Assembly: GCA_963070105.1 (NCBI GenBank)
Contig: OY718804.1
Coordinates: 2,582,817 to 2,646,816, forward strand
Source: Litomosoides sigmodontis
Lineage: Eukaryota; Nematoda; Chromadorea; Rhabditida; Onchocercidae
Length of the DNA: 64,000 nt
Direction of reading: 5' to 3'
The notes beneath the pieces are model-generated. The model did no database searches and was not told the origin of the DNA. It saw only the letters and a list, made by a program, of their open reading frames with translations. A program made the position numbers and the translations under genes. Position 1 is the stretch's first letter, and each line of letters begins with the position of its first letter. Below are positions 14,001 to 26,168 of this stretch, in pieces.

Positions 14001-15827
14001 ATGATCGCAGCGAAAAATTTCATTACCTAATTTTCATCTAAACAAAGAATGAAAGAAAGCATAGTAAACAAAAACAAACAAATAAACAAACAAACAAACA
14101 AAAAGGAGCAAACCCAAACCTTCGACGATACTTTTCCATTTCAGCTCTTTCTTTCTTCAATCGTTCAATTCGAGCACTCTCTTGTCGTTGCTTTGTTCGT
14201 TCCGCTATTAATTTTGTATTTTCAATACAACCCAAAAAACGAGCACGACGCTCTTTCCATCGTGAGCTAAATCTCTCATCCGTGTATGTCATACCGTTTG
14301 GTCTAAAATGAAACAAACAATTAGGATGTCTGATTACAATTATCAATGAAATTTATTTTGAATTTCTCTTTAATTAATAATATTTATTTCATTATTTATT
14401 TATTTGTCATTTTCTATCAGTACATTACATTTATTTAAAATTCGATTTAAATTTAAATTTGAATCTAAAAGTATAAATTTTAATTTCTCATTTCACAACA
14501 TTTTACTATTCTTTTTTTCTTTTTTGTTAAATCAAACGAAGCGTATTGCTCAAATACTTACAGAACTGCTGATCCCTCGTCAACAGCGGACGTTGAAGGT
14601 AAAACTGTTGCTGTTGCTGCCGCTAAACCACCACTATTCATTAATTCAATTCGTTAATTGAAATTCCCAGCAAAAACTAACTCAAATAAAACAGCAAACA
14701 TTCCTGAAATTCATTAAATAAACAAATAGCACAAAAATATGCAAAAAAGTATCGTAAATCAAAATCAAAATAAGCATACAGTGCTTCACGGATAAATAAA
14801 AAACTACGTAAGACAAATATAATAATCAAATTTGACGTTAGATATTATTTGTAAAAACTTTCAAATGATAAAATATGAAAATACAGATACCATCAGTTAC
14901 ACACAAACCAAATCTCTCACATCATATTTCATACATTCAATTTTTATTTTTAAATTCACCTAAGAAATACATCATTAACATTCAAACTATTGAACTAACA
15001 CAACATAAACAAATACATCCGATGCAAATTTTAGCTAATTAATTTACTAACAAATTTCCTTATTACTATTTCTAATTTGTAATTTAATTAAAGAAAAAAA
15101 AAGGAAATGATAGAATAAAAACGAAGTACCGCTATTATAAAACGTACTCTTTTTCTCTTTTCAAGGTGTGGAAAAGGAAAGTAAAGGACACCTATAATTA
15201 AAAGAGACAAAAATCACAGCAAAATTGCCTACGCCTCATTTGCAGTAACAACGTTAGCACGTCACGGGGAAAGCTATTATATCACATTGTATTATATTCA
15301 GTTTTTTTTTTCATTGATAAATAAAACTAAAAATTAGCTGTTCATTTTATGCTTCCCAAACAATAATTGTACAATGATTTAACTCACTAATGATTAAAAT
15401 TTATGTAATCTAAACAAAATAACAAAATTTAATTACATTCATGAATAAATTTTGAATTAAAAAAATTTTCCAAATACATAAATTTTGATTTAACAACTTT
15501 CAATTTTTCACACAAAAAAAATAATAATAAAATATTTTATTGGACAATTTTTGATTAAAACAATAATGAAAAAAAATTTCTTTCTCTAATATCTTAGGAA
15601 AAAAACTAAAAATAAGAAATTTATACTATCAATGTGATCGTTTTTTTCTTTTCAGCTTGCGTTAGCTTAACTTAGCTAAAAGTAAATAAAACAGCTAACT
15701 GATTTATAAAATACCATGACGTTTTGCTTGGCGCACAACAAAGCTGAATCATAAACGATGAATGATGCTAGTCAGAAAGCCAACAAAAAAAAAAAACGGC
15801 TGAACTAAATCTGAATAATTTCCAAAG

Positions 15828-15882
<55 letters not shown>

Positions 15883-16301
15883 GAATAACTCCTTCAAAAG
15901 TATACAAAAAAAAGAGTCAGTAAAAATGCTGCACAGAAAAAAAAATGTGATAGAAATTAGTGTTAAAATTTGAAACCAAACAAAAGAATGGTAAGTGAAA
16001 TTTATCGCTCATACAATAACATATTTACTGTTTTAAAAATTCCTCATTCCTCAATGAATGTTTTTCAATTTAATTCAAATAATATATACGACAAGTTAAG
16101 TTAAGTATGAAACAATAAAGTGTGAGCAAACTAATGCATCAATTACAACTACCTAACTACTGCATTCATAATTATGTAAACATTACTAATAATGAATGTA
16201 ATGATTATTGATAATGACAATATTCATTATCAGTAATTATATCATAAATCATAATGCTTATTATCGATAATGATAATAGTGATATAGTAGTAGTAGTAGT
16301 G

Positions 16302-16338
<37 letters not shown>

Positions 16339-18935
16339 CTAACACTATCGTATACAATATGACTAAATTGTCATTTTATTTAATAAAAAAAAAATAAAAT
16401 CTATCTTCACTCGCTTCCACTCCTCTGCTAAAATGCCTCGTTGTAAATTGAGGCAATCAATTCAGCAGTCATTTATTTTCATCATCAATTCATATCATTC
16501 ACACAGCTGCTTTCCTCTCATCTAACTCATTCACAATTTTGAAATGCTAAACATTGTCAAAATTCATTTGCCATTTTAGGCAAAAACTATCATCCTTTCC
16601 ACTTTTATTTTCGTTTAAAAAACAAAAAAAAAAAAAAGAAAAAGAAGAGGAAGAAATTATCTAATCATACCTAATTAATTGCAGCAACAAAAACAGTGCT
16701 CATCTATACGATTAATTAAGCTAATAAATTTGCTCATTTTTTTTTTGCAAATTTTTTTACTCAACAAAATTCTCTATTGCATTGTAAAATACTGCATTCA
16801 ATTATTAAATACAAAATGCAGCTGTTATTTTTTTTTGAAATTTTCAAAATATTAATAATGAAAGAAGAAATTTGCAGAAAAAAAAGATTTGCCTCTAATT
16901 GACAATACTTATATTCTGCTTTTCTACGACGATAATAATATAAGAATGGACGATGATGATGATGACAATTATCGACCTTTACCTTGCAATAAATAATAAA
17001 TCATTTCAGTGGACAAACACTCATAACAACAACAAACAACAAACAATAAACAACAACGGCAAACAACAAACAATAAACAACAAACAACAAAGGATAAACA
17101 ATAAACAACAAACAATAAACAATAAACAACAAACAATAAACAACAAACAATAAACAACAAACAATAAACAACAAACAATAAACAACAAACAATAAACAAC
17201 AAACAATAAACAACAAACAATAAACAACAAACAATAAACAACAAACAATAAACAACAAACAATAAACAACAAACAATAAACAACAAACAATAAACAACAA
17301 ACAATAAACAACAAACAATAAACAACAAACAATAAACAACAAACAATAAACAACAAACAATAAACAACAAACAATAAACAACAAACAATAAACAACAAAC
17401 AATAAACAACAAACGATAAACAACAAACAACAAACAACAACAACTACTACGTAGTAGTAGTCCATCTCACCTCATATTTCCATTTCCACTTCATGCTTGT
17501 ATCCCAAAAAAAGTTCAAGTAGCAAAAATACCAGTAAAATGTAAAATTTTGTTTAATCATAAAACACTACTAATCCAAAACTTCCCAATCACCTAACAAA
17601 TCGAACAAAAAAAAAATGAAACAGTAAATTATTAAAATTTAGAAAAAAAATTATGACAGATAATTTGTAGTAACATTTTTCCTATAAAAGAATGTCAAAA
17701 CGAAAAAAAAAAACATGCTCTATTATTGTGGGAGGAATTGTTGCAGTCTTTACAGTACGATAAAAATTTTGAGAAATAACTGATCCATCATTCATTAGTT
17801 TTGTATCTGAAATGAAATGATAAAACAATATCAGCTCTTTGAAATGATATAATATAGTCCATGAATGATCCCAAATTATTACATCTCAAAAGTTCATAAA
17901 CTTTAAAAAATTTCTTATAGAATTAAAGAAATTAACCAGATAAGCTTTTTAAAATTTTTTCCAACAAAAAAATTTATACAAACTGAAGCAGTAATAATAA
18001 AAGTAATAACGATAACAGCATTAATGATAACAATAATAATTAGTAGTAGTAGTAGTAGTGATGAGTGTTAATGGTATAATTAGAAATTGTTACGTGTCAT
18101 ATTTAATGGAAATTGCTCAAACTATTAGAAATAATTATGGTGAAATTTTAATAGGAAAAAAATTGTAACAATCATTCAGCAGAATTAACAATAATGACTT
18201 AAAGAATGGATTTTTTTTTTTTTTTGGAAGAAAAATTCATATTTCTAGAATTTTTCTCTATCATTGTTTTCTTTCGTATCCTATTGAAATGATCCATTTT
18301 CAGTACTTCTTTTTACACCCTAACGATCTACTTTGCAACGATCATTTACAACCAACTACTTTTCAATTTAAACAGTGGACGGAGAGCGAGGGCGAGGGCG
18401 AGGAGCGAGGAGATGAGGGAGAGAGAAGTGGGAGAAAGCAGCAATAATGACAAATTAATGAATAGAAATGGAAATGAAACAAATTGACCACATTCTCTTT
18501 CATCTTCTTTCTCCTCTTTTACAGGTTTACTCATTGCTTCATGACAGACACACACACACACACACACACATACACACACACACACACATGAAGAATAAGA
18601 ACCGTATTGAACGGATAAATTTTTGAACAAAAAAAGAACTATTAAAAGAAAAAAAAAATCGTTCGTTATAGTAGCTTCTCCCACTAGACTACAACTACAA
18701 CTACAACGACAACAACTACTACTACTACAATGACTACCACAATTGCTACTGTTGCAGAGGATAGTAGTGAAAAATTAGAGAAGAGAAAGGGAGAAGAAAT
18801 GGCTGAAAAAAAAAGTAGCCTCATCGTTGGTTCGCAATCGTTGCTTTTGCCTCCATCAATTTGCCGCCTACTGCGGGCGCCGCATCCCTTTCTGCTGCAT
18901 AAAACATTGAAAAAAATGCATTAGGAATTGCTTTT

Positions 18936-18973
<38 letters not shown>

Positions 18974-19570
18974 AAATAACTCGTTTTTTTTCCTCTTTTT
19001 TTTTTTTTTTTTTTTATGGAATGAATGAAAGGAAGGAAGTGATAAACAGCGAAGTTCTTTTTCCCCGTTCTCTTTCTCTTTCTCTTCTTTTTTTTCGTTG
19101 TAAAAAAATGGAGAGGAGAAGGACGACGACGACCGCAACGACGACGACGACGACGACGACGACCAACAACAGCGAATTAGTGTGGAGCGATAGCTGCTGC
19201 TACCGCTGCTGCTGCTACTGCTACTACTGCTGCTACTGCTACTACTACTGCTACTGCTACTTCGAATGCATTATTACTCAAAGGTCGAAGCGAAATTGAA
19301 AAAAAGAAAAAAAACGACCAATCACCATTGCCTCTCCAGAAACTGCACATCATAGTAGGACGATGATAATTTTCCTATGATAACAACAGTGATAACAATA
19401 ACAATAGCAGTGATAACAATAATTTAAAATATACATTATGATTAAAAGTATATGTGAAAAACAAAAAAAAAAAGCAACACTCACAAGGAAGGCAACAAAT
19501 TGGCGTCGTATGCAACACCGACCTCATTTACATTTACGTTGAACAATGCACTCCGTAATACATTATCCAT
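9711..19570 (-). CDS. Gln/Ser/His-rich nuclear-type protein, possible SEL-8/LAG-3 (Mastermind analogue)
   Basis: Eleven exons join in phase on the minus strand: 19570-19485, 14633-14562, 14302-14120, 13451-13238, 13111-12896, 12738-12508, 12100-11972, 11750-11597, 11257-10671, 10389-10110 and 9829-9711 (TGA), 756 aa. Residues about 60-130 form a strongly basic, uninterrupted predicted helix (DERFSSRWKERRARFLGCIE, then many Lys/Arg/Glu). The rest is low complexity: Ser tracts, polyQ, HHHH and QQH runs in the 11257-10671 exon (residues about 429-624), and more Gln in the next exon. A short N-terminal basic helix with a long Q-rich tail resembles worm SEL-8/LAG-3, the Mastermind-type coactivator of Notch-CSL complexes. 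That identity is inference from architecture, not from a recalled alignment. The acceptor at 14633 is weak (ATGAATAG), so translation could instead start at the ATG there, without the 19.5 kb exon. Confidence 0.7.
12337..12469. repeat. 29-bp direct repeat pair in an intron
   Basis: The sequence starting TATTTCAACTGCACCAGAAA occurs at 12337-12365 and again, identical over 29 bp, at 12441-12469, 104 bp apart. Both copies lie in the intron just 3' of the 12738-12508 exon of the Q-rich gene. Confidence 0.8.
15831..15882. repeat. (TA)n microsatellite
   Basis: About 52 bp of nearly pure alternating TA, with one C interruption near 15870. Confidence 0.95.
16285..16338. repeat. (GTA)n microsatellite
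   Basis: About 18 GTA/TAG units with one GTG interruption. Confidence 0.9.
17028..17446. repeat. 14-bp minisatellite CAACAAACAATAAA
   Basis: From 17127 to 17406 there are 20 exact tandem copies of the 14-bp unit CAACAAACAATAAA, then one variant copy with a G (17407-17420). Irregular CAA/CAACAAA-type copies flank the array on both sides. The repeat is T-rich on the minus strand and has no stop there in any of the three frames, which produces three overlapping 140-154-codon open frames. These are repeat artefacts, not genes. Confidence 0.95.
18547..18588. repeat. (CA)n microsatellite
   Basis: About 21 CA units with a single T interruption. Confidence 0.95.
18937..18972. repeat. (CT)n microsatellite
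   Basis: About 18 CT units, followed shortly by long T runs. Confidence 0.95.
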
Positions 19571-19862
19571 TCTAATTTACAGCTTATCTAAACGTCAATA
19601 TATCACTTAGGCTATTTTATCTAGCAAAAGAAAAAAATGAGTAATTTAACAATAATTAGTTAATTAAATTATTAAAATAATAAGCTGCAACGCTTTGTAA
19701 GAATGATCATCGTTTCCTTTACTAGAAATAGAATATGTTACAAATCTCGTCACTATTACTTACACTATTTTATCTAAATAATTTATCAAAAAATTTTTTG
19801 AATAAATTTGAAAAGCAAAGTGTGAGAGAAATTTCCCGCACATCTGTGATAGCTCTATGAAT

Positions 19863-19863
<1 letters not shown>

Positions 19864-19922
<59 letters not shown>

Positions 19923-19926
19923 CACA
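19864..19926. repeat. (AC)n microsatellite
   Basis: About 31 AC units with one G interruption near the end, followed by a short TA run. Confidence 0.95.
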
Positions 19927-20089
19927 TATATATATAAATACATATCCATGCATAGGCTATTAGAAGAATATGGTGCACTTGTTCAGTCAGTCGATCGAAC
20001 AAAACAAAAAAAGGAAAAAAAACAACCAACCACTTATTGAATTTCGTCCAATAGGAGGAGAGAGTGGCGGTGGAGAGAAGGAAGGAAGG

Positions 20090-20165
20090 AAGGATGGATA
20101 AATGGATGGATGGATGGATGGACGGACGGATGGATGGACGGATGGGATGGACGGACGGGATGGAT
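20090..20165. repeat. GGAT/GGAC tetranucleotide repeat
   Basis: Imperfect tandem GGAT and GGAC units, preceded by GGAA units at about 20079-20092. Confidence 0.85.
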
Positions 20166-21291
20166 GGAATGAATAGCTGCCATATGGTTTTTGATGTGCC
20201 CAAAATCAGTTAGATATAAATTTAAAAAAAAAAAATAAAAAGGAAGAAAAAGATTTCGTACAATTTAAAAATGAATGTAAAGAAATATATTTTCTACCTG
20301 AAAAGGTGTAAATTTTAATAGTATCATTTTCAGCAACGTTTTTTTTTTCAACGAAAAATTGAGCGACGAAATTGTTCAGTGAGGAAATTTAGTTTATGGG
20401 ATAATTGTAATGAGCAAAATTTCACATTTCTTCCATTCTTTTAGTGTTAATGTTAATTAGTTAAACATCCTGTTCTTACTATTATTATCATTGTTATCAC
20501 TATCTTTTTATCACTGTTGCTATCAGAGAATCAAAATAGTGAGGAATAAGAGAGAGAGTTAGACAAGCAATCATCAATGTTACACGTTCAGTAACTTACT
20601 TACTTTCAATGGAACAAATGAAGAGGTGTAATGATGGCATGAAAGTAATTCAAATGTGATCAATGTAACAGAAGCGTGCGTGCGTGTGCGTGGTGCGTAT
20701 GTGTGCGTTGTCTTATCCGCCGACTATTATTCATAAGTTGTTAGAGTTAAATTGTCATCATAGATGGATGTATGGATGAGAAAATGTTGTTAGTGGTGAG
20801 GAGACAGGTCAGGTCAGTTTGGTCAATGAAAGATGGCCTCATCTCATCATCATCCTCCTCTTCCTCTTCCTCTTCCTCACCACCATCACCGCCACCAATC
20901 TCACTCATTCTTCTCTCTCAATAACAAGTGTAACTGTGAAATTTGATCATTTTTAAATTTTCAAAAACAAAAATGGAAATGAAAAGAATGAAAAATATGT
21001 GAGAGGTACGGTATGGCATATTACTATATTATTATTACTATACCATACCATAGTATAGCATATATCGTTACGATCAACAATCATCATCAGCAACAACAAT
21101 ATCTATCAATCACAATTACACTTCGTTTCAGTTAAATACGCAAAAGGAAGGAAGAGGAAGAGGTGGTGCTCGAAGATGAAGGAAGTGGAGGAGGACGAGG
21201 AGAGGTGAGGGACGCGTGCCTTAACCCTTTGCCAAATACACCTCATGCATCTCTCCTCTTCCTTTACATTACTTCTGACAAGAAAGGATAC

Positions 21292-21391
<100 letters not shown>

Positions 21392-22566
21392 AAATCTATG
21401 GAAAGGAGTAGGAGAGTGACCCTGATCGGATACCATCTTGCCCATCATTAGCATCAATAAACTCTCACAGCAGCAATTAACAACTACTACTATCGCCTAC
21501 TGATACTACTACTACTACTACTATTACCAGTACTGCTAATGTTACTGGTACCACTGATGGTACTACTACTACTGATATTAATAGTATTGGTACCACTGAT
21601 ATTGATACTACTAGTGCCACTGATGATACTACTAGAATAATACTTATATTGCTAATGGATAATTCATTCATTGTTATGCGTGTAACGGGTCTTTTACAAC
21701 GAACTGTTCACTCTATCAATGTATGAATTTCAATATTCATTTCAAACATCCTATACAAAATGAATGTCATTTACTTGCAACCACCTACCAAAAATTACAA
21801 AATAAAAAATTTGGGAATTTCACGTTTCTTAAATTTTCCAATTCTTTTGTACTTTTTAGACGAAAGTAAAATTTTCTTCAGAATTTTTAATTTTGCTTCT
21901 CTAAATGATTCGAACCTTTTAAGATAACTAATTTAAGTTTAAATAATTTTCTTTAATTTAAATAAGCACAGTGATAATAGTACATTTTTGATAGAGAAAT
22001 AGGCTGTAGAGGAAATTTTTCCGATTTTTGATCCTGTGATTTTTATGGAGGGCGAAGTTTGCACAATTTCCAAAGTTTGAAACTCGATAATTTAATGTGA
22101 AAATTCAATTAACTGTAGTTGCATTCATCGACAAAAAAAAGAAAACTGTTCCACGCGTGAAGATGGTAGAGGAACTGATAGCACATGTGAGTTAGAATCT
22201 CATGCTTCATCGTTGATGGGACAAATTCCAAAACTGTCGAATAAAATAGCATTACGATGATGTGTAAAAAAAATATAATGAAAATTTATTAGATTTCCAA
22301 CGTCACAAAAATACATGCCAAATAAAACATCTTTCAACAAATCACAAAATGACAATGGAACATTGATTGCTGTGACGTTACACAGTCACGTTACACATTC
22401 CTAGAATTTCACAACAGCGGACTCTACTAAGTCTCTAAACGCTTCCCTTAATCCTTTCGAAGATCCATTCTGCAATTGCTGTCCAAAATTGGAAAATAAC
22501 TTCTTCACATTATTTAAAAATTTTAAATATTTCAAGCCGAAATGCAAGAAGCGCAGAGCAAGACGT

Positions 22567-25160
22567 TCAAGTTAGACCTTCCACCTGCACACCAGCACTT
22601 TCCTGAATCTGCCTGATTTCTTCTATTTTCTCTTTGAAATAGTTCGCAAACCTGTAATATTAAAAGACAAAAATATGCCTATTAGCAATAAAAAATAATA
22701 AATGATAGGAGCAGGAAAAGTTCGATAAATGATGCGAAGTTTATTAGAATTCGACAAAAATGTCATACATTCAAATAAAAGAAGCAGCTTCTGACATGCA
22801 GTGAACTTTGCGGTTGTGATTAGGGAGTAAAAAATTCTTTCATTCATTCACTTTCAATTAAAGCATGGAAAGTTACCAATCAAGATGTGCATGCTTTTTC
22901 TTGATAGACATATAAGGATTTTTGGATAGTCCTATACAAACTAGTTCCATAAATTGCGCGACAGGTCCTACTTCCGGTAAATTGTGTTGAGCGAGATATT
23001 TATCCAGAAATATGTGTTCGTAAAAACTAACCTGAAATTTTAAAATTTTGATTTTAAAGCACAGTTAATTTGAAGAAGCTTGAGCACAAAATAGTACTGA
23101 ATAAAACAGTCATAAAGTTTTAAAAAGGAAAAATTAAAATTACGTTTTCCTCCTCGCCAATTTGATATTCATTATCGATTGGATAAGGCCACATTTTTCC
23201 CTGCTCCGTTAACTCAATCATTTCCTCGAATGCATTCGTAGGACCGAATGACGAATTCCAGATCCTTAACACAAATTATGAGAAAGGCAAAAAACCTAAT
23301 ATTTCAATACAGGTTATGTGAGAAAAAAAAGGAGCATGTTTTTTCAAAATTTAAAACAAAGTCAAGGGCATAGCGCTTACGCTGCAGCATTTTTGTCCCA
23401 TTCACACCACTGCTTCACCGAATGGTCTTTCAATTTTGGTATATCCTCTAATTTAAAAATGTCCAATTTGTCCTCAGTATTTTCAAAAATGTTCTCCACA
23501 CGACAATCAGGATGAACAACATTGAATGAATTTAAATAAGGTCCATCTAATGACGAATCATCCGGATAAAGCATTTTGCTAAAAAGTTCAATATAAACTT
23601 GAATATGGACCTCCTACAAGTATTCCTTGAAAAGGAATTATAATAGTATTTTGGGAAGCTCAAAAGTTAACAAAAAACAAGATTTTAACCCTAAACTTCA
23701 TAAATTTCATCAAGGAATAGTGAAAAAAAAGATTGATGAAGCCAACATAAAGGTAGAGAATGAATAAGCTACCTTGCTAACTGCAGTGCGACATTATAAA
23801 AAGTACTCTCCTTTTCGGTTTGCTCGATTTCTTTCAACATACTCTTTTTTTGTTCCTCTGTATAATTTTGCTTCAAAATTTCTCGCTTTTCAACTACTCT
23901 TTCTTCAGCTATTTTCACCGCACGTTCCGCAATTCTACGAGCATCCACTGCTTTGTGGCCTGACTGAATACCAAGAATTCGCAGTTCTCAGGACACAAAT
24001 CAAAATGTTTGTCATTTAGAAGTCTTCTAGAGGTGAGGAAGAAATAAAGCTTTCAATAGAAAAACCTAGAAGGTCCAAAAAAGTAACAGAGTAACGAAGC
24101 ACATAAAAAATTAAGTGTTACCTGAAGAGCTTGATAAAATATTTCGCGTTTCAGTAGCAATAGTCCTTGACGCATTCGTCGCTCTTCCACAGCCCTAAAT
24201 CGATAAATAATAAGCTTCGTCTGTTATATTTTAAAAAATCTTAAAATTGTCCAAATCTAAATAACTTTATCACTGTAGCAAAGAAAATAGCATAACTACT
24301 TCACAACTAATGACCAGTTCTGGAACATCAATTTCATTCGGAGAGAAACAAAAAGCATACCTTGGAGGAGGTTTAACTGTTTCATCCTTCAAACTATCCA
24401 GAAAAGTAGCAAAAGCTTTATCGGACAACAATTCACTGTACTGCGCACTGGTTGCCGCATCAAATTTTTGCTTTTCACATTCCATCAATTTTGCAATCAG
24501 TTCATTTCTCGTCCTAAGCAAAAATATCCTCATCTACTATATAATTTCACTTTTTCTAAGATTAATATTAGCACATTTCAATACATACTCGTTTTTCCTT
24601 TATGCAATCCACTAGAAAACAAATTGCTTTACAAAAGACACACAACATGATCCGACGGATATTCTTGGCCTTCTAAAGTTTTTAAAGCAATCATCAATCG
24701 CCTACTTTCGTTCATCAGACACACCACCGTAATGAAGGTCCTTAACTACGGAATCAACGGCTGTCAAAATCTCTTCCGTAGTTACTTCACTTGGTCTCGG
24801 TTTTTCTTGCTTCTTTTTCGATTTAAGCTCTAATAATTTCTCTGTAAATTAAATTTTAAGTGATTTTCATCAGGTTTGTAATGTAATAATGGACAAAAAT
24901 TCACTGAAATATTGAAAAAACAAATTACTTCGCACGTTTTCCGATCTCAAATCCTCTCTTGTTGTTGCTTTAATAGTTCCACTTCTCAATTCTTTTCTAT
25001 GTGTAATTTTATCGGACTCCTTAGATACTTGTACGTTTGCTTCATTTTGCGAACTACTGCTATCATCTTTTGAAGCACCGAAAGATCGTCGATTACAAGG
25101 GAAAACTGTGCGCTGTATGCTAATTCCTATTCGCATCGAACAGCAACAACGATTAAACAT
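22567..25160 (-). CDS. mrps-31: Mitochondrial small ribosomal subunit protein mS31
   Basis: Nine exons join in phase: 25160-24929, 24841-24706, 24513-24361, 24194-24122, 23963-23773, 23578-23381, 23264-23144, 23031-22877 and 22651-22567 (TGA), 447 aa. The N-terminus (MFNRCCCSMRIGISIQRTVF) is basic and free of acidic residues, like a mitochondrial targeting peptide. The middle is charged and helical. The C-terminal domain from about residue 262 carries the MRPS31 signature: KMWPYPIDNEYQ, then FYEHIFLDKYL, GPVAQFMELVC, GLSKNPYMS and LDWFANYFKEK. mS31 is an animal-specific protein of the 28S mitoribosomal subunit head. A possible spliced-leader acceptor (AATTTAG) sits about 16 bp upstream of the ATG. 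The mdh gene lies 1 kb upstream on the same strand. Confidence 0.9.
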
Positions 25161-26168
25161 CGTTTGAATTATTTATCTAAATTAGCAATAAATTAGTAAT
25201 AGTGGAAAATATTTGCATTTACTACAAACTTTTAAGCTTAAAGACTATCTCAAACCACTTATTTTTGTCTCTCTCTTCTCCTATCACTTCCTCTTAGTGA
25301 CAATAAGTCCCTGTCCAGAATGAATCCATCGGATTTCGGTAAAAATTCAAAAAAATCTGCTCACCAATCAAATTCCTCTATTTTAATTTAAAGCACAACA
25401 AAGCATGACAACTAACGAGCACATTAAAGGATTGGGAAAGCCGTATGTCGACACTTGTAAAACGAGAACTACCCATGAACAGTGGTTAGGTCGTAACTTT
25501 GCGGTATTCAGGACTATAAGGAATCAAAGGAAAGTTTTGTGATCCTATCATGTGATTTAATGATGCTGGCATGTCATTGCGAGAGTGAACGAAGGGACAT
25601 ATAACTCTATTTATCTCCTCCACTTGACGTCACTCGATATTTGCTGAACTTGGTAACTTCATGAAGGATAAAAACAACTTGTTTTACAGATCTTTACCGA
25701 TAATGAAAATCGATGACAATACATTTACGACCTATGATAAATATAATAAGTTATAAGAAAAAAATGCAGCTACTTACACCAATATACAATGATATTATGG
25801 ATACACAGCGATTGCTCAACGTATGTCAATGTTAATAAAAGTGGGTGAAAAACTACCTGCATATGTTACAAAATTCTTCAATGAGAGTCATGAAACTCCA
25901 TGAAAATTGGCACAGACAAGTTAATAAAAAAAGATGATATAAACATAAAAATGATGATCAGTTTTACAGTTTCAAAGGTCCAAAAAAGGAGGAAAATATT
26001 GAACTCAAAATCAAACTATAATTAATGCAAAAAATATTTCTTAAAATCGAACTATAAAAGTTCCAAATAAATTGCAGTTATTTCTTGAAAAGACAGAACT
26101 TTCTTCGTGCTGAGTAAAGTAATTTAACAGCAGATTCCCTTGTAAAATCATTGTTACCCACTAATAAT
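25161..26168. other. Intergenic, no gene seen
   Basis: About 1 kb between the 5' end of the mS31 gene and the 3' end of the malate dehydrogenase gene, both on the minus strand. It must hold the mS31 promoter or trans-splice region. No open frame or repeat of note was seen. Confidence 0.5.

Larger units (their letters stand above)
14634..19484. other. 4.9-kb repeat-rich first intron
   Basis: This stretch separates the candidate first exon of the Q-rich gene from the rest. It contains (TA)n, (GTA)n, a 14-bp minisatellite, (CA)n, (CT)n and trinucleotide runs, listed separately. No other exon was supported. Frames at 18730-18924 and 18928-19299 are simple-sequence artefacts. Confidence 0.45.

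Noticed and set aside
17028..17446. Array that at first glance could pass for a CRISPR-like repeat
   Set aside because: The unit is 14 bp with no spacers and no cas genes, and the setting is a eukaryotic intron.
16969..17465. Three overlapping 140-154-codon minus-strand open frames rich in Leu/Val/Cys
   Set aside because: They are translations of the 14-bp minisatellite, which has no stop in any frame on that strand.
24468..24700. Coding-looking stretch (LMIALKTLEGQEYPSDH on the minus strand) inside the mS31 gene
   Set aside because: The flanking exons join in phase without it, and it runs into a stop without a usable donor.
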